Shown here: positions 34,565-42,339 of the stretch, piece by piece
Position numbering within the stretch: position 1 is the first letter of the stretch
Layout of the letters: every line of letters begins with the position of its first letter
Assembly (NCBI GenBank): GCA_020024155.1
Contig: JAHHUE010000003.1
Location: 1-64,000 of the forward strand
Reading direction: 5' to 3'
Length of the DNA stretch: 64,000 bases
DNA from: Oscillospiraceae bacterium
GTDB taxonomy: Bacteria; Bacillota; Clostridia; Oscillospirales; Ruminococcaceae
The notes under the pieces: generated by a model
Database searches by the model: none
What the model saw: only the letters and a program-made list of their open reading frames with translations
What the model was told of the DNA's origin: nothing
Position numbers and translations under genes: made by a program

Positions 34565-35422
34565 TTAAAGTGCTCCTGCACCCGAAACGATTTCTGTAAT
34601 TTCTTGTGTAATTGCAGCTTGACGAGCACGGTTGTAGCTGAGAGATAGGCTTTCCACCATCTCAGCAGCATTTTTGCTTGCAGAGTCCATTGCTGTTCTT
34701 CTGGAAGCAACCTCGCTTGCCCAGCTTTCTGCAATACCACCATGAATAAGACCCGAAACATACTGTGGAACAATCATGTCAAACAAAGTTTCACTGTCTG
34801 GTTCATAAATAGTAAGCATCTTTGCCTTGTCTGATTTTTTTGAATTAACATTTGTTATTGGCAAAATCTGCATCATTTGTGGTTCTTGACTAAGCATAGA
34901 AACAAATGTTGTGTAACCCATATGGAGTTCATCAATTTCGCCATTTCTAAACTTTTCTGTCATTATTTTTCCTGCTTTATCGCAGTCTTCAATTGTTACA
35001 TTTTCAACAGAAGCCAAGTCATAAGACACTATTTCTATGTTCCTTCTTTTGCAGTAGTCAACAGCTTTTTTGCCAATTGGCACACAGCAAACCTCTTTGC
35101 CCTCACTATGAGATGCAAAAAGTTTGAACATATTATTATTATAACCACCAGCCAAGCCACGGTCGCCGGCTATAATAATATAGCCAACTTTTCTAACCTG
35201 TTCTCTTGACTTCAAAAATACGGAAGAAAATTCGGTGTCAGAATCTGCAATATCACTGAGAGTTCTATACAAAGAATAAAAATAAGGTCTTGTTTGTTCA
35301 ACTCTCTGTTTTGCTTTTCTTAGTTTAGAGGAGGCAACAAGTTCCATGGCTTTTGTAATCTGCATGGTACTCTCTACGCTTTTAATACGCATTTTTATAT
35401 CTTTCATTGACCCGCCTGCCAT
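34565..35422 (-). CDS. atpG: F-type ATP synthase gamma subunit
   Basis: Central rotating stalk, 285 residues. The N-terminal MKDIKMRIKSVESTMQITKA and the C-terminal LSYNRARQAAITQEITEIVSGA form the coiled coil inside the alpha3beta3 head. The central GDRGLAGGYNNN is a family signature. The annotated ATG (35422) starts MAGGSMKDIK; the ATG five codons later has a poorer ribosome site. It follows atpA by 23 bp. Confidence 0.95.
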   Translation of the reverse strand: MAGGSMKDIKMRIKSVESTMQITKAMELVASSKLRKAKQRVEQTRPYFYSLYRTLSDIADSDTEFSSVFLKSREQVRKVGYIIIAGDRGLAGGYNNNMFKLFASHSEGKEVCCVPIGKKAVDYCKRRNIEIVSYDLASVENVTIEDCDKAGKIMTEKFRNGEIDELHMGYTTFVSMLSQEPQMMQILPITNVNSKKSDKAKMLTIYEPDSETLFDMIVPQYVSGLIHGGIAESWASEVASRRTAMDSASKNAAEMVESLSLSYNRARQAAITQEITEIVSGAGAL

Positions 35423-35445
35423 AGCCTATGCACCGTCCTTTCTTC

Positions 35446-36960
35446 TTATTTTTTTGAGATAAACATTGTTTTGTATGTGTTGATTGCATCGATAATAGCC
35501 TGAGTATTTTCTTCTGTTAAATCTTTTGTTTCGTTTATAGAAGCAATAATTTCAGGTTTTTGTGTTTCGATATAATCAAACAAGCCTGCTTCAAAATCAC
35601 TGATATCTTTAACAGCAATATCACTGAGGTAGTTTCTTGTTACAGCAAAGATGATAACAACCTGCAATGCAACAGGAACTGGTTTGGATTTTGCCTGTTT
35701 AAGAACTTCAACAATTCTTTCACCCTGTTCAAGACGAGTTTTTGTATCTTGGTCAAGGTCAGAACCGAACTGGGAGAAGCTTTTAAGTTCTATATACTGT
35801 GAGTATAACAATTTAAGCTGACCTGCAACTTTTTTCATTGCTTTAATCTGAGCAGAACCACCAACACGGCTAACAGAAATACCAGGGTTAACAGCTGGAC
35901 GAACGCCAGAGTTAAAGAGTTCTGTTTCAAGGAATATCTGACCATCAGTAATAGAAATTACATTTGTTGGGATATAAGCTGAAACGTCACCAGCCTGTGT
36001 TTCAATAATAGGAAGTGCTGTGATTGAACCACCACCGTATTCCGGAGACAATCTTGCAGCTCTTTCAAGCAAACGAGAGTGAAGGTAGAATACGTCACCA
36101 GGGTAAGCTTCACGTCCTGGTGGACGGCGGATAAGAAGTGAAAGTGCACGGTAAGCAACAGCGTGTTTTGAAAGGTCATCATAAATAATCAAAACATCTT
36201 TGCCTTGGTCCATAAAATATTCAGCCATAGTAACACCAGAGTATGGTGCAATGTATTGAAGTGGTGCAAGTTCACTTGCAGAAGATGATACAACGATTGT
36301 ATAATCCATTGCACCTGCTGTTGTAAGAGTTTCAACAAGCTGTGCAACTGTGGAAGCTTTTTGACCAATAGCAACATAAATACAAATAACATCTTGACCT
36401 TTTTGGTTGATAATTGTATCAGTTGCAATTGTTGTTTTACCAGTCTGACGGTCACCAATGATAAGTTCACGCTGACCACGGCCGATTGGAATCATACTGT
36501 CGATAGCTTTGATACCAGTTTGTAGAGGCTGGCTAACGCTTTTTCTTGTAATGATACCAGGAGCAATTTTTTCAATTGGACGGATTTCTGTTGCTTCGAT
36601 TGGACCTTTGCCATCAATAGGCTGACCCAAACTGTTTACAACTCGTCCGATAAGTGCATCGCCAACAGGAACAGAAACAACATTACCTGTTCTTTTTACG
36701 ATGTCGCCTTCTTTTATCTCATCATCTTTACCAAGGATAACAAGAGAAACACTTGTTTCTTCAAGGTTCATAGCCATACCATATTCGCCATTTGGGAACA
36801 TGATAAGCTCATTTGCCATACAGTTAGTAAGACCGTGTACCTTTGCGATACCGTCACCAACCTGAATAACAGTGCCTGTTTCGCTCTGTTCGATTTTAGA
36901 ATCATAATCTTTTATCTGAGCTTTTATGATTTTGCTTATATCTTCAGGTTTAAGCTGCAT
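35446..36960 (-). CDS. atpA: F-type ATP synthase alpha subunit
   Basis: Non-catalytic nucleotide-binding F1 subunit, 504 residues. P-loop GDRQTGKTT, DVLIIYDDLSKHAVAYR, the arginine-finger region and the signature PAVNPGISVSRVGG are all present. The N-terminal MQLKPEDISKIIKAQIKDYDS binds the delta subunit. It follows atpH by 33 bp. Confidence 0.97.
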   Translation of the reverse strand: MQLKPEDISKIIKAQIKDYDSKIEQSETGTVIQVGDGIAKVHGLTNCMANELIMFPNGEYGMAMNLEETSVSLVILGKDDEIKEGDIVKRTGNVVSVPVGDALIGRVVNSLGQPIDGKGPIEATEIRPIEKIAPGIITRKSVSQPLQTGIKAIDSMIPIGRGQRELIIGDRQTGKTTIATDTIINQKGQDVICIYVAIGQKASTVAQLVETLTTAGAMDYTIVVSSSASELAPLQYIAPYSGVTMAEYFMDQGKDVLIIYDDLSKHAVAYRALSLLIRRPPGREAYPGDVFYLHSRLLERAARLSPEYGGGSITALPIIETQAGDVSAYIPTNVISITDGQIFLETELFNSGVRPAVNPGISVSRVGGSAQIKAMKKVAGQLKLLYSQYIELKSFSQFGSDLDQDTKTRLEQGERIVEVLKQAKSKPVPVALQVVIIFAVTRNYLSDIAVKDISDFEAGLFDYIETQKPEIIASINETKDLTEENTQAIIDAINTYKTMFISKK

Positions 36961-36993
36961 AATACACCTGCTTTCTTTATATTTTAGATGGTG

Positions 36994-37527
36994 CTATATT
37001 TTTGATAATTCTTCTTTCATATTTTTAAGTTTCATAGCGATAGAATCATCAAGCTGTGCGTCATTGTATTTAAGTACAATACCGCCCAAAACATTTTTAT
37101 CGACTTTTGTATCGAGAATAACTGTTTTGCCAGTAACTTTCTGTAACTTATTGATAAGCTTATCTTTAAGTTCTTGTGGCATTTCAATTGCTGTTGTAGC
37201 AACAATTTTTTCTATGTTGTAATGTCTGTTATATGCTTCAACATATTCATCAAAAGATTCTCTTATATACATAACAGCTTTTCTGTCTGTCATAATTTTA
37301 AGAAAATTCAAAAGATATTTATTAACTTTGTCTTTAAACAAAGTATCCAATAATTTTTCTTTTTCTTCTTTTGTAATCATAGGAGCATCAAGAACTTTTA
37401 CAAGTTCAGAATCTCGTTCAAAAGCATTACAGATATCTGTAATTTCTTCTCTGATTTGATTGTCAACTTTTTCTTCAAGGGATACTTCAAAAAGTGAATT
37501 TGCATAAACACTTGCTATTTTACTCAT
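36994..37527 (-). CDS. atpH: F-type ATP synthase delta subunit
   Basis: Peripheral-stalk protein that joins F1 to the b-subunits. 177 residues, starting SKIASVYANSLFEVSLEE, with the C-terminal signature LDTKVDKNVLGGIVLKYND. Its ATG overlaps the atpF stop by four bases (ATGA type). Confidence 0.94.
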   Translation of the reverse strand: MSKIASVYANSLFEVSLEEKVDNQIREEITDICNAFERDSELVKVLDAPMITKEEKEKLLDTLFKDKVNKYLLNFLKIMTDRKAVMYIRESFDEYVEAYNRHYNIEKIVATTAIEMPQELKDKLINKLQKVTGKTVILDTKVDKNVLGGIVLKYNDAQLDDSIAMKLKNMKEELSKI

Positions 37528-38033
37528 TTATCTTCACCCACATTCTCAATAAATTGTGAGATTAAAGCCTCGTGGTCCTTAGCATTTATTTCTCTTTCAA
37601 CCATTTTTGATGCAATTGAAACAGAAATATCTGCAATTTCGCCTTTTATTTCTTCATAAACCTTTTTCTTTTCTTGCTCAATTTCAGCATGAGCTTTTTC
37701 AGTCATAGCAGCAGCTTTTCCTCTTGCTTCTTCAAGAATTTCATTTTCTCTTTTACGAGCCTGAGCCTGTGCGTTTTTCATAATATCGCCAGCTTGTTCA
37801 TTTGCTGATGCAAGTTTAAGTGAATATTCTTTTTCAAGTTCTTTAGCTTTTTCGCTTGCTGTGCTTGCTGTGTCATACATTGTATCTATTTCGTTTTGGC
37901 GTTGTTCAAGGATTTTCATAACCGGTTTGAACAAAAGCTTTTTCATAATGAGAAAAAGTATAAAAAGGTTACACCATGTGAAAATAAGTGTCCACGGTAC
38001 GAAAGAAACAAGTTCAAAAGTATTGTTTGGCAC
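37524..38033 (-). CDS. atpF: F-type ATP synthase b subunit
   Basis: 169 residues with one N-terminal membrane helix (about 14-35) followed by a long charged amphipathic helix (about 45-140) that dimerises as the peripheral stalk. The stretch LILFLIMKKLLFKPVMKILEQRQNEI is typical. 47 bp after atpE; overlaps atpH. Confidence 0.94.
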   Translation of the reverse strand: MPNNTFELVSFVPWTLIFTWCNLFILFLIMKKLLFKPVMKILEQRQNEIDTMYDTASTASEKAKELEKEYSLKLASANEQAGDIMKNAQAQARKRENEILEEARGKAAAMTEKAHAEIEQEKKKVYEEIKGEIADISVSIASKMVEREINAKDHEALISQFIENVGEDK

Positions 38034-38080
38034 TTTAACAGTTGCCTCCTTTCATTAGTTTTTTCTATTTTAATGAAAGA

Positions 38081-38335
38081 TTATAATTTACCGATAAGTG
38101 GGTTAGCAAACAAGAGAATCATTGCTACAACCAAACCGTAAATACCTGTTGATTCTGCAACTGCACAACCAAAAAGCATTGTTGATGTAACGTCAGATTT
38201 TGCTTCTGGCTGACGGCCAACAGCCTCTGCTGCTTTACCTGCTGCGTAACCCTGACCGATACCAGGACCGATACCTGCGATCATTGCAAGACCTGCACCG
38301 ATTGCTGATGCTGCTAAAACTATTGCTCTTTCCAT
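38081..38335 (-). CDS. atpE: F-type ATP synthase c subunit, sodium-binding type
   Basis: 84-residue hairpin of two membrane helices forming the rotor ring. The loop RQPEA is present and the ion-carrying carboxylate is E61. The surroundings, Q28 in helix 1 and V59-A-E61-S62-T63-x-x-Y66 in helix 2, are the residues that bind Na+ in the Ilyobacter tartaricus and Propionigenium ring; proton-type rings lack the Q and the S/T. I infer Na+ coupling. GGAGG precedes the ATG; flanking gaps of about 50 bp are usual for this gene. Confidence 0.95.
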   Translation of the reverse strand: MERAIVLAASAIGAGLAMIAGIGPGIGQGYAAGKAAEAVGRQPEAKSDVTSTMLFGCAVAESTGIYGLVVAMILLFANPLIGKL

Positions 38336-38386
38336 AATAACCTCCGAAAATTTTAAGTTTAATTTTAGTTTTAATTGATAATATAT

Positions 38387-39118
38387 TTATTCTGCTGCGC
38401 CACTTACATAAACCATCGTGAGCATACAGAAAATATAAGCCTGTAAGAAACTTGTAAATACGTCAAAATAAATTGACAATAATGCCGGCAAACCAACCTG
38501 GAAGATTGGTATTGACTGAATGAATGCCACCGGAACAATCTTTAATACCAATCCACTCAAAGCGGCAAGTGCTGCATAAAGCAATGTTGTAATAACACCA
38601 CCTGCTGCAATGTTACCAAAATGACGGAATGTCATAGAAACTGGTGTTGCAATTTCACTGATGATGTTAAGTGGTAAAATGAGTGGAACAGGTTCTGCAA
38701 ATCTTTTAAGAGAACCAGCAACACCTTTGTATTTAAGGTTTACAACCTGAATCATTATAAAGGTTATTGTTGCCATACCTATTATAATTGAAAGGTCGCC
38801 CGTTGGTGGTTTTACGCCTACAAGACTTGACATACTAGAACAAAAACTATACGCAAAAAGTGCCGCAATATATGGTGCAAAATGTCTCCATTTCTGCCCC
38901 ATAGTGCCGTCTATAAGTCCATAAACTGTTAGCACAAGTTTTTCTGCAATAATCTGTCTTTTGCTGTCTGGTTTAACCTTTAAATTTTTTGTAAGGTACA
39001 TACATACAGCAGCTATTACAGCCATTATAACCCATGATGTTACAACGGTGTTTGTGATAATAATCGGACCTATGCGAAATAGTACTCTTGGACCTGTTAC
39101 TGCTATTTCTGAGCCCAT
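38387..39118 (-). CDS. atpB: F-type ATP synthase a subunit
   Basis: Membrane stator that carries ions to and from the c-ring. 243 residues, about six helices. The essential arginine lies in VSMTFRHFGNIAAG, and the last helices have GLPALLSIYFDVFTSFLQAYIFCMLTMVY. Starts one base after the atpI-like gene. Confidence 0.95.
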   Translation of the reverse strand: MGSEIAVTGPRVLFRIGPIIITNTVVTSWVIMAVIAAVCMYLTKNLKVKPDSKRQIIAEKLVLTVYGLIDGTMGQKWRHFAPYIAALFAYSFCSSMSSLVGVKPPTGDLSIIIGMATITFIMIQVVNLKYKGVAGSLKRFAEPVPLILPLNIISEIATPVSMTFRHFGNIAAGGVITTLLYAALAALSGLVLKIVPVAFIQSIPIFQVGLPALLSIYFDVFTSFLQAYIFCMLTMVYVSGAAE

Positions 39119-39119
39119 T

Positions 39120-39506
39120 TTATTTTATTCCCTCCTTATTTGTAAAATTTATAATCATAATGGAAATGCGTGTAAAAATAAAAGGAATTACAGCTGCAAT
39201 CCAATTGAAAACCGGTACAATAAGTGCAATTGCAAAACTAGCTGCAAAAAGCACCATTCTTGCTGTATATGTACTTTGCATATACAGCTGAGCTTGTTTT
39301 TGTTCTTTTTCCATTGCTTTTTGAACACTTAATCCAAGCCATAAAAAATTGATAACTGACACTGCATATCCAAACAAAGAGCCAGCCAACACATCAAATC
39401 CCCAGAAACCTATAATAAAAAACACTGCGTTTTCTATAATGGTTAATCCAAGATTATATATGGTAATCTTCTTTAAATTTTCAGCAACAACAGGTGTAAG
39501 TTTCAT
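39120..39506 (-). CDS. atpI: ATP synthase subunit I-like membrane protein
   Basis: 128 residues with four membrane segments, in the position and with the size of the ATP synthase I protein (assembly of the c-ring, possibly Mg2+ or cation uptake). Sequence similarity in this family is low; the FGYAVSVINFLWLGLSVQKAM segment is the best match. Eight bp after the atpZ-like gene and one base before atpB. Confidence 0.8.
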   Translation of the reverse strand: MKLTPVVAENLKKITIYNLGLTIIENAVFFIIGFWGFDVLAGSLFGYAVSVINFLWLGLSVQKAMEKEQKQAQLYMQSTYTARMVLFAASFAIALIVPVFNWIAAVIPFIFTRISIMIINFTNKEGIK

Positions 39507-39514
39507 TTTTACCT

Positions 39515-39781
39515 CTAATTTTTAAATTTATTTTCATATTCTTTCTGTTCTTTTTTTACATCTTTCAAAAACATTTTCATATAGTTAGCAAAAGAACTTA
39601 TACCACTTGCTATTCCCAAAAATATGCCCACAAGAACAACCCAATCGCCAAGATTAAATTTGGATTTTATCCATATAGCGCCCCATATACATATAATTGC
39701 TGGTGCAACAACGGATATGCCAAGCTGAGATATTAAAGACATATATTTTAATGAGTTGTATATCTTTTTATTAGCATTCAT
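39515..39781 (-). CDS. AtpZ-like small membrane protein
   Basis: 88 residues, two membrane helices with SLISQLGISVVAPAIICIWGAIWI and VVLVGIFLGIASGISSF, and a lysine-rich tail. This is the AtpZ/AtpI-type F0F1-ATPase-associated family found as the first gene of Na+-dependent and clostridial operons. GGTGG is the ribosome site. First gene after the operon promoter. Confidence 0.85.
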   Translation of the reverse strand: MNANKKIYNSLKYMSLISQLGISVVAPAIICIWGAIWIKSKFNLGDWVVLVGIFLGIASGISSFANYMKMFLKDVKKEQKEYENKFKN

Positions 39782-39824
39782 TTTCTACCACCAAACTTAA
39801 AATGATATAATTTAAATATTTAGA

Positions 39825-39853
39825 ATTATAACACGATATTCACTAAAATTCAA
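39825..39853 (-). promoter_or_regulatory. SigA promoter of the ATP synthase operon
   Basis: TTGAAT (39848-39853) and TATAAT (39825-39830), 17-bp spacer, with TG before the -10. Confidence 0.88.
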
Positions 39854-39954
39854 CATCTATTAAATACTATGAAAGTTGATTTTTTGTGTAATCTTCGTTA
39901 ACTTTAATAATTTGAGTACATATTTTTTATGCATATAGTTAATAAAGTAAAGAA

Positions 39955-39986
39955 CTGCAAACCAAATTAAAGATTTTGGTTTGCAG
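39955..39986 (-). terminator. Terminator of the flavoprotein-DUF1653 operon
   Basis: Perfect 12-bp arms CTGCAAACCAAA and TTTGGTTTGCAG with an 8-base loop; the tail on the minus strand (TTCTTTACTTT) is only partly T. Confidence 0.8.
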
Positions 39987-39997
39987 AATTTTCACAT

Positions 39998-40201
39998 CTA
40001 TATTTTTTCAAATCTTTTAAAAGTTTTACCGTCTCTTGTTATCTCTTCGCAAAACATTGATAACGGTCTTACCCATATTCCCATTTCTCCATAAAGAGCC
40101 TTGTATACAACCATATCTTCCAAGGTTTCAGAATGCTTTGCAACATAAAGCACTTCGTATTCTTTACCTTTAAAATGACGGTATTTTCCTGTTTCAATCA
40201 T
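39998..40201 (-). CDS. DUF1653-domain protein
   Basis: A 67-residue single-domain protein: GKYRHFKGKEYEVLYVAKHSETLEDMVVYKALYG and IWVRPLSMFCEEI are hallmarks of DUF1653, a small beta-rich fold of unknown role. It starts 3 bp after the thioredoxin-reductase-like gene. Confidence 0.88.
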   Translation of the reverse strand: MIETGKYRHFKGKEYEVLYVAKHSETLEDMVVYKALYGEMGIWVRPLSMFCEEITRDGKTFKRFEKI

Positions 40202-40204
40202 AGT

Positions 40205-41074
40205 TTAACCTTTTATCTTTTTTACATATTTTGCGCTTTCGCTACCAGCAACTGCACCTTGGTAAACAGCTTTTGCAACTTGATACATACCTTTTGTATT
40301 ATCTCCTGCTGCATATAAGCCTGGAATATTTGTTGCACATTTTTCATCAACTACAATAGCATTGCCGTCTGTTTCAACACCAAGTTTTCTTGCAAAGTCG
40401 GATGCCCCAGCAACACCAACTGCAACAAACAAACCATCTATTTCTATGCTACTTTCATCTTCAAAAGTAACTTTTTGTACAGTATTCTCGCCACTGATTT
40501 CAGATATTTTTTTATCTATATATTCAACGCCATCAATTTTCTTTTCAAATTCTTTTCCATTTGAAAGCACATATACTTTTTGTGCAAGATTTTTAAGGTA
40601 ACTTGCCTCTTCTGCTGCGTATTCGCCTTCGCCAAGAACTGCAACATTTTTTCCACGATAGAAAAATCCGTCACATACTGCGCAATAGCTTACGCCACGA
40701 CCTTCAAATTCTTTTATGCCTTTTATTGCAGGGGCTTTTCTGCTTGTGCCGGTTGCAATAATAACACTTTTGGCTGTAAATGATTGTGATGATGTTTTTA
40801 CCTGATAATCACCACTCCATTCTATTCCTGTAACTTGGTCAAGTATCATATCAATATCTGCATCTTTAAGCTGAGATACACCCATATTAAATAATTCTTC
40901 GCCTGTTGTGCCTTTTGCTACACCATAATAGTTATCTATTTTTTCTGCTTTCATAAGAGCAGATACTTGTTGACCTATAACAAGAGTTTTTGCACCTGCA
41001 CGATGTGTATAAAGAGCAGATGATACACCTGCTGGGCCAAGACCTATTATAATAATATCATACATATTTTCCAT
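40205..41074 (-). CDS. Thioredoxin-reductase-like flavoprotein with atypical pyridine-nucleotide site
   Basis: 289 residues. The FAD motif IIGLGPAGVSSALYTHRAG, the redox pair C131-AV-C134 and the C-terminal IPGLYAAGDNTKGMYQVAKAV are those of low-Mr thioredoxin reductases. In the second nucleotide-binding domain the usual GGGxSAxEEA is GEGEYAAEEA, and the NADPH-selecting HRRxxxR is replaced by LSNGKEFEK. So the electron donor may not be NADPH. No thioredoxin gene is adjacent. GGAGG fits the second of two tandem ATGs (41074) better than the first (41077). Confidence 0.88.
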   Translation of the reverse strand: MENMYDIIIIGLGPAGVSSALYTHRAGAKTLVIGQQVSALMKAEKIDNYYGVAKGTTGEELFNMGVSQLKDADIDMILDQVTGIEWSGDYQVKTSSQSFTAKSVIIATGTSRKAPAIKGIKEFEGRGVSYCAVCDGFFYRGKNVAVLGEGEYAAEEASYLKNLAQKVYVLSNGKEFEKKIDGVEYIDKKISEISGENTVQKVTFEDESSIEIDGLFVAVGVAGASDFARKLGVETDGNAIVVDEKCATNIPGLYAAGDNTKGMYQVAKAVYQGAVAGSESAKYVKKIKG

Positions 41075-41119
41075 CATAAATCCTCCGTTGCACTATTTAT
41101 TGTAAATTTAATTTAACAC

Positions 41120-41125
41120 ATTATA
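41120..41125 (-). promoter_or_regulatory. -10 box of the flavoprotein operon
   Basis: TATAAT on the minus strand, 46 bases before the start codon; the -35 region is poor. Confidence 0.5.
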
Positions 41126-41163
41126 CCTAAAAATAAAAGTGACAAAATCACCTGAATGCACAA

Positions 41164-41190
41164 AAAGGCAGTGAAAATTCACTGCCTTTA
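41164..41190. terminator. Terminator of the PrsA-like lipoprotein gene
   Basis: Perfect 12-bp arms AAAGGCAGTGAA and TTCACTGCCTTT with a two-base loop and T-runs on both sides. Confidence 0.9.
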
Positions 41191-41196
41191 ATTTTA

Positions 41197-42228
41197 TTAT
41201 TTAATTTTTGAAGGTGAATAGTATTTTACTGCTGCTGCATCTTCTGAAATTTCGTATAATGCACTTTCTTCTTCAATAGATTTTGTAAATTCTTCGCCTT
41301 TCATATCGTTTAAAACACTCATTTTAAGGTTTTCAAATTCTTCATCAGAAGCATAGTTTGTAACTCTCTGATAAATCATAAATTCGTCTTCGATTTCATC
41401 ATAGAGATATTCGCCGTTTTCTTCCAATGTGTAAACATTAGCTACAAAAAGCTGTGGAAGTTGTTCTGAATTTTTAGGAACATAAAATTCTTGTGTATTT
41501 GAAGTTGCATCAGAATAATCTTTTTCAACGCCTGCAAGTTCACCTGCTTTTGTCATAATATCAATTCTTACTGTTTCAAAATCTTCGCCATTATTGAGTC
41601 TTTCAATAGCCTCATCACAGATATTAGACATTTTTATAAGGTTTTCTTCATCGAGGAATTTGTTGTCTTTACCTTTTTTAGGAACACTAAAACCTTTAAC
41701 TTTTGCAAAGTTAGTGTTGATATATTCAGCATATTCTTCATTAGAAGGTGATTTTTCTCCGTTTTCGCCATAAACTGTATTAAAAATTTCGCCTGCTTTA
41801 ATGTTGTTTACAACAAATTTTTTATATGTTTCAAGACCAACACCGTTTTCAGTATATTTTTCTTTGAGATATTCCCAGTACATTTCTGCACTTTGGTTTG
41901 CATAGTCTGTTGTTTCCTGAGAAAGTGTAAGACCCATTTCTTCGTATTTCTTTTCTGCCCATACATAAGCTTTAAGATTTTTGATTGTTTCTTGATGAAT
42001 CCATTCTTCACCGTTTATTTCATCAATTTTTTCTTTAAGAACATCTTTACCGCTTTCAACTTTTTGGCTTGCTTTTGTATAAGCTTGTAATTGTGCATTA
42101 AGATATTCGCCTGCTGTTATTGAAACACCGTCAATTGTCACAACAGAATCATAGTTTTTGCCACAGCCTGTAAAGCCTGCAACTGCAAGTGCAATTGTAA
42201 GAGCTAAAGCTGTTATTTTTTTAAACAT
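41197..42228 (-). CDS. PrsA/SurA-like lipoprotein (putative extracytoplasmic foldase)
   Basis: 343 residues. A lipoprotein signal peptide ends in AGFTGC (Cys22). The next segment (NYDSVVTIDGVSITAGEYLNAQ) resembles the start of SurA_N/PrsA chaperone domains, and the long helical middle and C-terminus fit that class, but no parvulin PPIase core is recognisable. Its place directly after mfd is common for peptidyl-prolyl isomerase-like genes in Clostridia. It has its own promoter and terminator. GGGGG serves as the ribosome site. Confidence 0.75.
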   Translation of the reverse strand: MFKKITALALTIALAVAGFTGCGKNYDSVVTIDGVSITAGEYLNAQLQAYTKASQKVESGKDVLKEKIDEINGEEWIHQETIKNLKAYVWAEKKYEEMGLTLSQETTDYANQSAEMYWEYLKEKYTENGVGLETYKKFVVNNIKAGEIFNTVYGENGEKSPSNEEYAEYINTNFAKVKGFSVPKKGKDNKFLDEENLIKMSNICDEAIERLNNGEDFETVRIDIMTKAGELAGVEKDYSDATSNTQEFYVPKNSEQLPQLFVANVYTLEENGEYLYDEIEDEFMIYQRVTNYASDEEFENLKMSVLNDMKGEEFTKSIEEESALYEISEDAAAVKYYSPSKIK

Positions 42229-42271
42229 TCTGGTTTTCCCCCTGAAATATAAATTTTCATATAGTTTTTTA

Positions 42272-42300
42272 ATTATACTACCAAAATTTAATTATATCAA
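42272..42300 (-). promoter_or_regulatory. SigA promoter of the PrsA-like gene
   Basis: TTGATA (42295-42300) and TATAAT (42272-42277), 17-bp spacer. Confidence 0.8.
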
Positions 42301-42339
42301 CTGTTATAGTTTAAAATTAAATTGTGATGATTTATTGTA

